Positions 43,441 to 52,195 of a DNA stretch of 61,033 nt are shown here, in pieces. Below the pieces are notes generated by a model that was not told where the DNA came from, did no database searches, and was given only the letters and a program-made list of their open reading frames with translations. The DNA is from Eubacterium sp. (GTDB lineage: Bacteria; Bacillota; Clostridia; Oscillospirales; Acutalibacteraceae): contig JAFSZK010000072.1 in assembly GCA_017458975.1 (NCBI GenBank), positions 1 to 61,033 of the forward strand, given 5' to 3'. The position numbers were made by a program, and so were the translations under genes. The first letter of the stretch is position 1, and each line of letters starts with the position of its first letter.

Positions 43441-44397
43441 ATGAGCAACGCAAGTAATAATCAAGGCAGAGCATACGAGTACATATGCCTGTTAACTCTT
43501 GAAAGAGAAATCAAACAATATAGAAATGTCAAAATAGAAATTAACTCAAGCTATGAGGCGGCTAAAAGCGCGTGGCTTTCTATTGATACTGAACTGCAAA
43601 ACACTTTAGCGCAAAGTGCAAATGCTGCAGTCGAAACCATTTTTGATATGGAACCGTTGATAATTGAGGACGGTAACGACCAGCTGAATTTAAAGATTCA
43701 AAAAGACAGTGAAGGCGAAGCGGGAGATGTCAGAGATATCCTGATTATCAGAAGGAACATCAAATGGGAAATCGGTTTGAGCATTAAGCACAATCATTTT
43801 GCTGTTAAACATAGCCGTTTATCTCCGACGATTGACTTCGGCAAAAAATGGTTTGATGTCGCCTGCTCTGATACATATTGGGATAGCGTTAATCCCATTT
43901 TTGATTTTTTGAAAGAGCAGAAGAAAAACGGCTTAAAATGGAGTGAACTGGCAGACAAGGAAAACGATGTTTATATTCCCTTGTTAAGGGCGTTCATTGA
44001 CGAAATTAAAAACAGTTATCAAACTCACTCTGATATACCGAAGAAAATGGTAGAATATCTGCTCGGCGAATTTGATTTTTACAAGGTTATCAGTCTTGAC
44101 AATAAAAAGGTCACACAAATTCAAACATATAATTTAAGAGGAACACTGAATCAACCGAGCAAAACCGAAAAGGCAAAAATCACTGTTCCTATTTCGGCGT
44201 TACCGACAAGAATTATCAGTTTAGATTTCAAACCTAACAGCACGAATACGGTTGAATTCTATATGGATAACGGATGGCAGTTCAGCTTCCGTATTCATAA
44301 CGCTTCAACAAAGGTAGAAACTAGCTTAAAATTTGATGTCCAAATTATCGGAATGCCGGCAACTATTATTTCAATCAATTGTTTGTGGAACCGTTAA
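43441..44397 (+). CDS. Type II restriction endonuclease, HaeIII family
   Basis: Cleaves unmethylated GGCC, predicted from similarity to R.HaeIII. The 318 residues start MSNASNNQGRAYEY and contain GEAGDVRDILIIR and KWEIGLSIKHNHFAVKHSRLS (about residues 95-130), the conserved block with acidic and lysine catalytic candidates. DFGKKWFDVACSDTYWD and LKWSELADKE follow. The length and the N- and C-terminal wording match the RE_HaeIII family. It starts immediately after the methyltransferase stop codon. No truncation is visible, so the system looks intact. Confidence 0.92.
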   Translation: MSNASNNQGRAYEYICLLTLEREIKQYRNVKIEINSSYEAAKSAWLSIDTELQNTLAQSANAAVETIFDMEPLIIEDGNDQLNLKIQKDSEGEAGDVRDILIIRRNIKWEIGLSIKHNHFAVKHSRLSPTIDFGKKWFDVACSDTYWDSVNPIFDFLKEQKKNGLKWSELADKENDVYIPLLRAFIDEIKNSYQTHSDIPKKMVEYLLGEFDFYKVISLDNKKVTQIQTYNLRGTLNQPSKTEKAKITVPISALPTRIISLDFKPNSTNTVEFYMDNGWQFSFRIHNASTKVETSLKFDVQIIGMPATIISINCLWNR

Positions 44398-44456
44398 AGA
44401 TATAGTTTCAAATCAAAAAAAGCAAATTATGAATAATTCTATGAATGGAGGCTAAT

Positions 44457-45683
44457 ATGTTAATAGATAGATTTGATTTTGAAAAAAGCATTAAAACAAA
44501 TGAGGCGTTGCATGTGGATTCTGACGCAGAATTAATAAACGAAAAATATGAAAAAGGCACTTCCAGAGTTGTAACGGAAATGGGTTCATATAAAGTTGCA
44601 CACATCAAAACTATTTTTGCTGATTCTAACTATGACCTTCATCCTGATTATCAGAGAAGAATCACATGGAATAATGCTAAAAGGTCGAAATTAATTGAAT
44701 CGTTAATAATTAATATTCCTATTCCCCCTGTTTTTTTGTATGAATATGATTATGACAAATACGAGATAATGGATGGGCTACAACGCATATCTACTATTAT
44801 AGATTTTTATAATGATGAATTTACACTGCGCGGATTAGAAGAGTGGAGTGAGCTAAACGGTAAAAAGTATTCCAAACTTCCAGAAAAGATTAAGGAGGGT
44901 ATTGATAGAAGACAAATACAATATATAACTTTGCTTAAGGAATCTGCAACGACAGACAAAAGAGCTGATACAATAAAAAGACTGGTCTTTGAACGGTTAA
45001 ATACCGGTGGTGTTAAACTTCTTGGTCAAGAAATAAGAAACGCCATTTTTAACGGACCGGCTAACAAAGTGTGTGTTGAATTATCAAAAGATGAACGATT
45101 TAGAGCGTTGTGGGGAATCCCTAATCCTGAAGAATTTGATGATGATTTGGATTTAGATGAAATAGAAGATAGGATAAGGAAAGAAACTAACGATAAGATT
45201 GTTAAAAAGCTTGAAAAGCACGCTCTATATAAAAGGATGTATGATGTCGAATTGGTTTTGAGATTTTTTGCAATGCGACATCTTGAGGAGTATAATTATG
45301 GGCTATCAGCATTTTTGGATGATACATTAATATCGATGAATCAATACACCTCCGAGCAATTAAGTCAAATGAGCGAGCTATTTCTTAAAAGTATAGGAAA
45401 CGCAACTGAATTATTTGGTGATTACGCATTTAAGATTTTCGATGGTGAAAACTGGTCAACACCATCAAAAATGATTTATGATCCTATGATGCTTGCATTA
45501 TCATCGTTTACAATAAATACTGACATTATAATTGATCTTGATAAAAATGTAGAAAAGCTCAAATCTTTCTATGAAATTCATAGGCAAGATGAATTGTTTG
45601 ACGGAAAGCATCAGTCAAAAGAAGATATATCAAAAAGACTTGAAGCAATAAATGAATTTTTAAGCGAACTTAATTATGAATGA
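44457..45683 (+). CDS. DUF262 domain protein (ParB/Srx-like NTPase-type fold)
   Basis: DUF262 proteins occur in phage defence (GmrSD, SspE and others), where this domain senses or hydrolyses nucleotides. I start at 44457 (MLIDRFDFEK), because GGAGG lies 7 bp upstream; the frame's earlier ATG at 44445 contains that site. The 408 residues have DLHPDYQRRITWNNAKRSKLI, then LIINIPIPPVFLYE and the family motif DGLQRISTI at residues 106-114. VFERLNTGGVKLLGQEIRNA follows. There is no DUF1524 HNH nuclease at the C-terminus, which is helical. The effector is probably the HEPN protein encoded next, which overlaps by 8 bp. Confidence 0.85.
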   Translation: MLIDRFDFEKSIKTNEALHVDSDAELINEKYEKGTSRVVTEMGSYKVAHIKTIFADSNYDLHPDYQRRITWNNAKRSKLIESLIINIPIPPVFLYEYDYDKYEIMDGLQRISTIIDFYNDEFTLRGLEEWSELNGKKYSKLPEKIKEGIDRRQIQYITLLKESATTDKRADTIKRLVFERLNTGGVKLLGQEIRNAIFNGPANKVCVELSKDERFRALWGIPNPEEFDDDLDLDEIEDRIRKETNDKIVKKLEKHALYKRMYDVELVLRFFAMRHLEEYNYGLSAFLDDTLISMNQYTSEQLSQMSELFLKSIGNATELFGDYAFKIFDGENWSTPSKMIYDPMMLALSSFTINTDIIIDLDKNVEKLKSFYEIHRQDELFDGKHQSKEDISKRLEAINEFLSELNYE

Positions 45684-46722
45684 TATTATAGAAGCATATA
45701 TTGACTTTAATACTTCCCTGAACACAACTGATGAGTATGTTAAAAATACTTTTTTAAGAAACAACGGTATTCAAAGCATTATTGACAATTATAATGGAGA
45801 AAACAAAGAATTATTAGCCTATTATAAATCAATGATAGACGCACAGATTCAATATAATGCAATAATAATCAATCTTTACGGCGCTTATGAAAGATATGTA
45901 AGAAGTATAGCAAAATACTATTTATTGGAATTACTAAAACACTGTACCAGCATAGAAGGCGTTCCGGAAAAAATATGCAAAAGTTATAGAAAGAATCTAG
46001 GTGAGTTTTTATCTAATCCAAATAGATTTAATAATGCCAATCTTAATCAAAAGGAATCAGTGAAAAACTATCTAATGTTTTTAGACTCGAATTTTGATAA
46101 TGCCGATATAGAGTTACTATTGTCTCGTTCTGGGAATCTAAAAATCGAACAACTTAGAACGCTCTTAACGGACATAGGTTTATTAGAGGACAAAAAACTT
46201 TCCGACTCAATTTTTCTTGAAAACTATTACTTGAAAAATGACATATATGACAAAACAGATTTTGACAGAAAGAAATCTCGCAAAGAAAATGATTTGTTTT
46301 TGCCGTTAGATCAATTAGTCGCTAGCCGAAACAAAGTTGCCCATACAGGCGAGGATAACGAAAGAATATCCTCAACATTATTAAGAGAAACAACTATTCC
46401 ATTCCTACATACTGTATCAAGAATCATACTGGATGTAATAATCAATTCACTAGCTTCATTTATCCAAGAGATGCATATTTTTACAGTCATTAATGTTTTT
46501 GATAATCACATTCTTTGTATCAATAATCAAGGCTTTAATGTTAGGACTGGTGATATTATTGTATATAAGCATAATGGCAAACTCAAAAATGCTATTGTCA
46601 CAGAGATACAAATAAACCACGAAAAAGTTGTAGATACGGGCAGTGATACTGTTGATGTTGGTTTAAACCTTGATAATACAATTTGTGCCGATGATGAAAT
46701 CATATGCATTTTAAATCGATAG
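45676..46722 (+). CDS. HEPN-domain protein, predicted RNase partner of DUF262
   Basis: A 348-residue protein with a HEPN RNase signature RNKVAH (Arg218, His223; R-x4-H) in LVASRNKVAHTGED. It is preceded by the helical YERYVRSIAKYYL segment (about 73-87) typical of MAE_28990/MAE_18760-like HEPN proteins. The C-terminal ~85 residues form a beta-rich domain (INVFDNHILCINNQGFNVRTGDIIVYK, cut here for length) of unknown role. HEPN RNases cleave tRNA or mRNA in toxin-antitoxin and abortive-infection systems. Gene overlap with the DUF262 gene implies a two-component unit. I infer defence; target is unknown. Confidence 0.78.
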   Translation: MNDIIEAYIDFNTSLNTTDEYVKNTFLRNNGIQSIIDNYNGENKELLAYYKSMIDAQIQYNAIIINLYGAYERYVRSIAKYYLLELLKHCTSIEGVPEKICKSYRKNLGEFLSNPNRFNNANLNQKESVKNYLMFLDSNFDNADIELLLSRSGNLKIEQLRTLLTDIGLLEDKKLSDSIFLENYYLKNDIYDKTDFDRKKSRKENDLFLPLDQLVASRNKVAHTGEDNERISSTLLRETTIPFLHTVSRIILDVIINSLASFIQEMHIFTVINVFDNHILCINNQGFNVRTGDIIVYKHNGKLKNAIVTEIQINHEKVVDTGSDTVDVGLNLDNTICADDEIICILNR

Positions 46723-46729
46723 AACAGTA

Positions 46730-46740
46730 GTGTTTTTCAA
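46730..46740. repeat. Right inverted repeat of the defence island
   Basis: GTGTTTTTCAA, reverse complement of 42329-42339, 8 bp after the HEPN stop codon. Directly beyond it, CACGC-A-TTTTTTG-ACCGT (46744-46761) weakly repeats CACGCCGTTTTTTGGACGGT of the left border (42337-42356). Confidence 0.4.
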
Positions 46741-46828
46741 AATCACGCATTTTTTGACCGTGCAAAAATAGCAAAATTATTAGGTCAATAGCAAAGTGTA
46801 TTAAATATAGAGTCAAAAAACAAGGGAA

Positions 46829-46858
46829 AGAAACCACCGCAAGGCGGTTTCTTTTTTT
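46829..46858. terminator. Terminator downstream of the defence island
   Basis: GAAACCACCGC/GCGGTTTC hairpin (one bulged A) followed by T7. Confidence 0.8.
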
Positions 46859-46887
46859 TATACAAGAACTCGAAGCTTCTTTTATTA

Positions 46888-46916
46888 TTGCATTATTTGT
46901 TTTACAATGATATAAT
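46888..46916 (+). promoter_or_regulatory. Promoter of the lipase-like gene
   Basis: TTGCAT (46888-46893), 17-bp spacer, TATAAT (46911-46916), 19 bp before the ATG; AAAGGAGTG is the ribosome-binding site. Confidence 0.6.
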
Positions 46917-46935
46917 GTTGTAAAGGAGTGATTTT

Positions 46936-48420
46936 ATGAAAAAAAGAATCGTTAAAGTTATCAGCATTATTCTTGCGCTTGTAATGGCTTTTTCAATTTC
47001 AAGCGTAGCATTTGCCAAAGAGACTAAAACTCCGGTTATTTTAATACACGGTCTTGGCGGTAACGACCTTTATAAAAATATCAACAGCGGCTCGCCCGAG
47101 CTCATTCCCGCATACGGACTTGACGTTCAGAGCCTTCTTACCGATTCCGGCGTTATGGGCGAAGCGGTTAAGCTATTGACTAACGAGGTTGAGTGTAATT
47201 ATACAACCCTGTTTACGGAGCTCGGAGAGTACTTTGAGGAAAAAGAGCTTAACTGTGATTCAAACGGAAACGCTCCCGCAGGGCAGGGCGTTATAAATTA
47301 CTGGACAACGCCTCTTTCAAAGCATAAGGACTACTATGTTGACCAGACTAACGCAGAGCGCGGTATTGCGCGTCAGCTTGTTAAGACCTACGGTGCTAAA
47401 AATGTTTACGTATTTAACTATGACTGGCGTCTTGACGTTCGATATACCGCAACGCTTTTAAGAAAACAGATTGTTGCAATTAAAAAAAGAACGGGCTCAA
47501 AAAAGGTTAATCTTATAGGCTGCTCACTCGGCGGCGCCGTTATGAGCGCTTATCTTGACGCTTATAAGAAAAAGAACGACGTTGCAAGATACGTGTTTGT
47601 TAATCCCGCAATCGCCGGCGTCGATGTTGCAAGACTTCTTGAGCTTGATATTAAGATTGATAAAAAGAAGGTGCTTTCCTATCTTAAGCATATGGAAACC
47701 GCTTACGACGGCGGTAACAGTGCAACACTCTTTAAGGCAATCAGCGCGCTCGGAGATTACAGAATCGGCATCGCGGTTGATAATCTCAACGTAGTTGCAA
47801 AGGATAAAAAGCTTTTAAGACAGCTCTTTATGCTTACCCTTAAAAACTGGATTGGTAATATTCCCGCATACTGGGAGTGCATCCCGTATTCGCGCTTTGG
47901 TACCTGCGTTAAGAAAATGAGCGATATCGGCTTCCTTAACAAAAAGAGCGGACTTTATAAAAAGATACTCGCTTACCATAAGGTACAGGGAAGATTTAAC
48001 AAGAATATCAAGTACGCCAAAAAGAAGGGCGCTCAGGTTGCAATTATCGCAAACTACGGAACCCGCGGTATTCCCGTAACCTCAAAAGCTTCTAACCAGA
48101 CCGATATTCTTATTGATACTAAATATGCGTCGGGCGGAGCAACCTGCGCTAAGTACGGTAAGAAGCTTAAGAGAAAGGGCAAATACGTTTCTCCCGATAA
48201 GGTAATCGACGCTTCTACATGCGTTCTTCCCGATAATACGTGGTTTATTAAAGGACTTCTCCATATCCAGTTCCACTACGGAACCGACTCAACGAAGTTC
48301 ATATGCAACCTCGCCTGCGGTAAGGTTAAGATGAATCTCAAATCGGTTAAGAAAAAGTATAAGTATAAGCAGTTTATGAAAGCCGACAGTAATCAGGGCT
48401 TATCGAATATTAAGAAGTAA
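46936..48420 (+). CDS. Secreted LCAT-like alpha/beta hydrolase (lipase/acyltransferase)
   Basis: Exported lipase-family protein. The 494 residues begin with a Sec signal peptide (KKRIVKVISIILALVMAFS, cleavage probably after VAFA-K near residue 28). After it comes TPVILIHGLGGNDLY with the oxyanion HGLGG, the YDWRLD block of lecithin:cholesterol acyltransferase relatives, and the nucleophile elbow GCSLGGAV with the serine near 197. The C-terminal His is probably in HIQFHYG near 456. There is no lipobox or LPxTG, so it is released or loosely held. Lone gene with its own promoter and terminator. Confidence 0.82.
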   Translation: MKKRIVKVISIILALVMAFSISSVAFAKETKTPVILIHGLGGNDLYKNINSGSPELIPAYGLDVQSLLTDSGVMGEAVKLLTNEVECNYTTLFTELGEYFEEKELNCDSNGNAPAGQGVINYWTTPLSKHKDYYVDQTNAERGIARQLVKTYGAKNVYVFNYDWRLDVRYTATLLRKQIVAIKKRTGSKKVNLIGCSLGGAVMSAYLDAYKKKNDVARYVFVNPAIAGVDVARLLELDIKIDKKKVLSYLKHMETAYDGGNSATLFKAISALGDYRIGIAVDNLNVVAKDKKLLRQLFMLTLKNWIGNIPAYWECIPYSRFGTCVKKMSDIGFLNKKSGLYKKILAYHKVQGRFNKNIKYAKKKGAQVAIIANYGTRGIPVTSKASNQTDILIDTKYASGGATCAKYGKKLKRKGKYVSPDKVIDASTCVLPDNTWFIKGLLHIQFHYGTDSTKFICNLACGKVKMNLKSVKKKYKYKQFMKADSNQGLSNIKK

Positions 48421-48444
48421 TTAATTAAACATATCATTTACTTT

Positions 48445-48470
48445 AAGGGAGAGCTCGTCTCTCCCTTTTA
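48445..48470 (+). terminator. Terminator after lipase-like gene
   Basis: AAGGGAGAG/CTCTCCCTT hairpin with a 5-base loop, then a short T tract. Confidence 0.75.
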
Positions 48471-48475
48471 TCGTG

Positions 48476-48504
48476 TTGAATTTTTGTTGATTATCCTGTA
48501 TAAT
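48476..48504 (+). promoter_or_regulatory. Promoter of the sensory operon
   Basis: TTGAAT (48476-48481), 17-bp spacer, TATAAT (48499-48504), 30 bp before ATG with an AGGAGGTGG site. Confidence 0.65.
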
Positions 48505-48533
48505 GAATAGTTAGTACAAGAGGAGGTGGAAAT

Positions 48534-50180
48534 ATGGTTAAAATCAAAAACAGTAATTATATTACCGTTCTTTGTCTTGTGCTTGTTTTTATTTATGCAT
48601 TATTGGGACTATTTGAGACGCTTTTTGACGTTTCTACAATAAATATTAACTTCATAATGCTTTTTGTTTATATTATCTGGAACTCAACTATTGAGAAAAG
48701 ATTTATTAATAAAAACTTCAAGCGATATCTTTTTTCCTTCTCCGGTATGATTATCTTTTTAATCGTTGTTACAATGCTTAAATACCAGTTTTTTTCGCCC
48801 GATACAACGGCTGCAAGATATTTATGGTATATGTATTATATCCCGCTGCTTTTAATGCCTCTTTTCGCTTTCCTTTCCGTACTTTTTATCGGAAAGGACG
48901 AGGAAGCGACAATTTCTAATAAATGGAAGCTGCTTTTTATACCGCAGATTATACTTATTATTCTCGTTCTTACAAATGATTTACACGAACTTGTATTTAA
49001 TCTTAAGCCCGATGCCGCTAACTGGAACGGGGATTATTCCTACGGATTTTTATATTATATTATTGTTGCTGATATTGCTGTTTTATTTTTGCTTTATATT
49101 AGCTATGTTTTTATTTATTCGGCAAGAAAGAGATATCTCTATTTATACTTATCATTCCTTGTAGTAGCCGTTGCAATAGTTTATATCGTTATGTTTTTTA
49201 CGGTTGAACGGAGCAAAAATCTCTTTGTATCAATGTTTAATATGCCGATTGCGGTCAGCCTGTTTTCAATATCGTTTTTTGAAAGCGTAGTTAAGGCTCA
49301 TCTTATTCCGTCAAATACGCTTTACGGCGAGTTCTTTAACGCCTCGTCAATAAGAGCGGGACTCTGTGATAATAATTTTAAAACCGTATTAAACGCCTCA
49401 AACAGGGCGGATGTTACGCCGACTGAAATTAAGAGCTCTGTTGACGGCGAGGTTATTCATAGTAACGACTTTTCCGTAAGAAGTCATAAGGTTAACGGCG
49501 GATATTTCTTCTGGATGGAAGATATAAAGGAGCTTAATAAGGTTAACGCAAAGCTTGAGGAAACCGAAAACTATCTAAACGACGAAAACGCTATTCTTGA
49601 GGCTACGGCAAAGCTTGAGGAAAAGAAAAGAAGAACCGAGCAGCAGACCAAGCTATATGATGAAATAAATCTTAAGGTAAAGCCACAGCTCAATCTGGTT
49701 GAGGAAATTCTTTCTTCAATTAATGAAAATGAAGACGAAGAAGAATTCAGGCATAAAATGAAGCTTGCAAGCATTTATAATGCGTATATTAAGCGATATA
49801 CAAATTTGCTTTTACTTGCCGCCCAGAACGACAAAACCGATATCGGAGAGTTCAAAATTGCCGTTGCTGAATCGCTTCAGTATACCTCGCTTTGTGATAT
49901 TACGGTGTTTTACGATATTCCCTCGGGAATTAATGTTCAAAGCGGGCTTATACTTACTCTGTATGAGCTTTTTGAGGCTGTAATCGAAAGGTCGGTTCCG
50001 GGCGCTGACGCCGTTTTTGTAAAGCTTGGCTTTAACGGAAACAGGCTTGAATACTATATGGAAATTTCAAACCCGAGGGAGCTGTTTGACGAAGGCGAGT
50101 TTAATGGCGTTAAGGTAGAAAGCTCCGATATAACTGAATATATAACCTTTAACGCGGAGGTGGAAGACTATGTATATTAA
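48534..50180 (+). CDS. 7TM sensor protein with degenerate histidine-kinase region
   Basis: Membrane sensor of 548 residues. Eight or so TM helices fill about residues 8-255, like the HisK_N 7TM sensor. A PAS-like fold lies at about 265-335 (NASNRADVTP, GGYFFWMEDIKE), followed by a coiled coil (about 335-385) and a helical plus beta C-terminal part in the place of DHp and ATPase domains. No H-box His with E/D, no N-box and no G1/G2 motif is evident, so it is probably catalytically dead. It overlaps the true kinase gene by 11 bp and likely works as its partner subunit. Confidence 0.75.
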   Translation: MVKIKNSNYITVLCLVLVFIYALLGLFETLFDVSTININFIMLFVYIIWNSTIEKRFINKNFKRYLFSFSGMIIFLIVVTMLKYQFFSPDTTAARYLWYMYYIPLLLMPLFAFLSVLFIGKDEEATISNKWKLLFIPQIILIILVLTNDLHELVFNLKPDAANWNGDYSYGFLYYIIVADIAVLFLLYISYVFIYSARKRYLYLYLSFLVVAVAIVYIVMFFTVERSKNLFVSMFNMPIAVSLFSISFFESVVKAHLIPSNTLYGEFFNASSIRAGLCDNNFKTVLNASNRADVTPTEIKSSVDGEVIHSNDFSVRSHKVNGGYFFWMEDIKELNKVNAKLEETENYLNDENAILEATAKLEEKKRRTEQQTKLYDEINLKVKPQLNLVEEILSSINENEDEEEFRHKMKLASIYNAYIKRYTNLLLLAAQNDKTDIGEFKIAVAESLQYTSLCDITVFYDIPSGINVQSGLILTLYELFEAVIERSVPGADAVFVKLGFNGNRLEYYMEISNPRELFDEGEFNGVKVESSDITEYITFNAEVEDYVY

Positions 50181-51450
50181 CGAAGTAAGCTCCCGCCTTA
50201 TTACCGGTGTTACAATCTATTGCGGTTTTATTGTTTTAGTAATGATGTTCCTTCTGGCAAAAACAATTTCCTCAAAACTAAGCGTAAAAAACAACGTTGT
50301 CTGTACTGCACAGCTCTTGCTTTTCGTGTTTATTTACGAGGTTTTACTTAAGTATCTGCACAGGGGCGATATGGCCTTCTGGGGAAGCTTTCTTTCCGGC
50401 GTTTTTATGAAAATACCTTTTGTGACGGTTATAATAATTGAAATTGCGTTTACTGTTTTTCTCATCTGTGAGTGGTACTCTATCAGTAAAAAAGAGAAAA
50501 ACCGGCTCTCCGTTCTTTCGGTTCAAAACGGAATTGACAGTATGCCTGACGGACTTGCTTTTGCAACGCCCGACGGGATACCGCTTCTGGTTAATTCTTC
50601 AATGTACCGAATTATTCACTCCGCTTTTAAAAGCGATTACTTCGATGTAAATAAACTTACGGAGTATTACAAAAACGGCGAATTTAAGAAAGGAACGGAG
50701 ATTGTTTCTATAAAGGGAAACCGCTTTCTTAAACTGAGCGATAATACTGTATGGAAGATTGTCGAAAATAATCTTACCGTAAATGCCAAACCGATACACG
50801 AGGTTATTGCTTATAACACAACAGGACTGTATAATAAATACGTTGAGCTTGATATGAGAAACCGCCATCTTGAGGAGGTTAACCGCCGGCTCAGAGAATA
50901 TATAGATAACGTATATACTACAATCCGTGAGGACGAAATCCTTGCCGCAAAAATCCGCGTACACGACGACGTAGGAAGAACTCTTCTTGCGCTTCGCTCG
51001 TATATTTCCCATGAAAACGGAGACAGAAATCAGCTTCTTGAGCTTTGGAACTTTACCGTTTCCGTCTTGAAGAGAGAAAACGTATCTACTGACTGCGAAA
51101 CTACGCTTGACAGCCTAATTAAAGCAGGCGGGGCGGTTGGCGTTTCTCTTGAATTTGACGGAGACCTGCCCGAAAGCGAACGTTACGGTGGTCTTATTAA
51201 CCACGCTATTCACGAATGCCTTACAAATACGGTTAAACACGCCGACGGTACGCTTCTCTCAATTAAAACAATATATGAAAACGGGGAATACCGTATTGAA
51301 TTTACAAATAACGGAAAGTCTCCTCTTGTTCCGATAAGAGAAACGGGCGGACTTAAGAATCTCAGAAATGAGGCTGAGAGCTGCGGCGCGAAAATGAATA
51401 CCGAAACAAAGCCGCGCTTTAAACTGATATTAAGCTTTAAGGAGGTATAA
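50170..51450 (+). CDS. Membrane histidine kinase (NarL-type partner)
   Basis: The 426 residues have three TM helices in the first ~105 residues, a PAS-like segment (about 115-230) and a coiled coil. The HisKA_3-type H-box is ARIRVHDDVGRTLLAL-like (His265), followed by the ATP lid region with N-box HECLTNTVKHADG near 347 and a shortened G2 GGLKNLRNEA. The G1 DxGxG motif is replaced by NNGKSP, as in several LiaS/DesK-class kinases. Together with the downstream LuxR-type regulator it forms a two-component pathway. Confidence 0.85.
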   Translation: MYINEVSSRLITGVTIYCGFIVLVMMFLLAKTISSKLSVKNNVVCTAQLLLFVFIYEVLLKYLHRGDMAFWGSFLSGVFMKIPFVTVIIIEIAFTVFLICEWYSISKKEKNRLSVLSVQNGIDSMPDGLAFATPDGIPLLVNSSMYRIIHSAFKSDYFDVNKLTEYYKNGEFKKGTEIVSIKGNRFLKLSDNTVWKIVENNLTVNAKPIHEVIAYNTTGLYNKYVELDMRNRHLEEVNRRLREYIDNVYTTIREDEILAAKIRVHDDVGRTLLALRSYISHENGDRNQLLELWNFTVSVLKRENVSTDCETTLDSLIKAGGAVGVSLEFDGDLPESERYGGLINHAIHECLTNTVKHADGTLLSIKTIYENGEYRIEFTNNGKSPLVPIRETGGLKNLRNEAESCGAKMNTETKPRFKLILSFKEV

Positions 51451-51451
51451 A

Positions 51452-52072
51452 ATGTACAAGGTAATGATAGTTGACGACCAGTCAATTTCAAGACAGCTTT
51501 TTGAAATGTACGTTAATTCGTCAAAGGATTTTGAGCTTGCCTTTTCGGTAACCTCCGCGGGCGTAGCCGACGTATATCTTCTTAAAAACAAGGTCGACCT
51601 GGTTATTATGGATATTCTTATGAACGACGGCTCAAACGGTCTTATCGCCGCTCAGATTATTAAAAAGCTCTATCCCGATATTAAAATAATTGCAGTTACC
51701 TCAATGCCGGAGTATTCGTGGCTTGATAAGGCAAGGGAAATCGGAATTGACTCCTTCTGGTATAAGGAGAGTGATGAGAATACGATTATCGGTATTATGA
51801 AAAGAACTATGGAGGGCGATAAAATATACCCCGACAGAGTTCCCGTCGTTGATATAGGTAATGCAAAAAGCGTTGATTTTACGGAGCGAGAGCTTGAAGT
51901 GCTTAAGATTATAGCAACCGGCGTCTCTAACGCCGAGGTTGCCAAAAAGCTCGATATAAGCGAGTACACCGTAAAATCCCACGTCAGAAATATGCTTGAA
52001 AAAACAGGTTTCAGAAGCCGTACCGAGCTTGCAATTAAAGCCAGAACCGTGGGTATTACAATTCCTATATAA
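51452..52072 (+). CDS. NarL/LuxR-family response regulator
   Basis: The 206 residues have a receiver domain (MIVDDQ start, phospho-acceptor Asp54 in VIMDIL, VTSMPEY with the Thr/Ser, Lys in WYKES) and a C-terminal LuxR HTH (TERELEVLKIIATGVSNAEVAKKL, then SEYTVKSHVRNMLEKTGF). It begins 1 bp after the kinase stop. It presumably activates genes elsewhere, possibly its own operon; no inverted-repeat operator was obvious. Confidence 0.93.
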   Translation: MYKVMIVDDQSISRQLFEMYVNSSKDFELAFSVTSAGVADVYLLKNKVDLVIMDILMNDGSNGLIAAQIIKKLYPDIKIIAVTSMPEYSWLDKAREIGIDSFWYKESDENTIIGIMKRTMEGDKIYPDRVPVVDIGNAKSVDFTERELEVLKIIATGVSNAEVAKKLDISEYTVKSHVRNMLEKTGFRSRTELAIKARTVGITIPI

Positions 52073-52077
52073 AAAAT

Positions 52078-52107
52078 TAAAGGGGAGACATTGTCTCTCC
52101 CTTTTTT
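52078..52107 (+). terminator. Terminator after the sensory operon
   Basis: GGGGAGAC/GTCTCTCCC hairpin followed by T6, just after the TAA. Confidence 0.82.
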
Positions 52108-52195
52108 ATGTCCCTAATAGGGTATATAATGTATGATATTCTTGAAAAATGTAGAATAAATACATATATATTGTAATAAAATTGTAATTTTTTTA

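Noticed and set aside
42439..46722. Integrase- or conjugation-carrying genomic island
   Set aside because: No integrase, transposase, relaxase or phage gene was found between tRNA-Trp and the lipase gene, so only a small defence block can be claimed.
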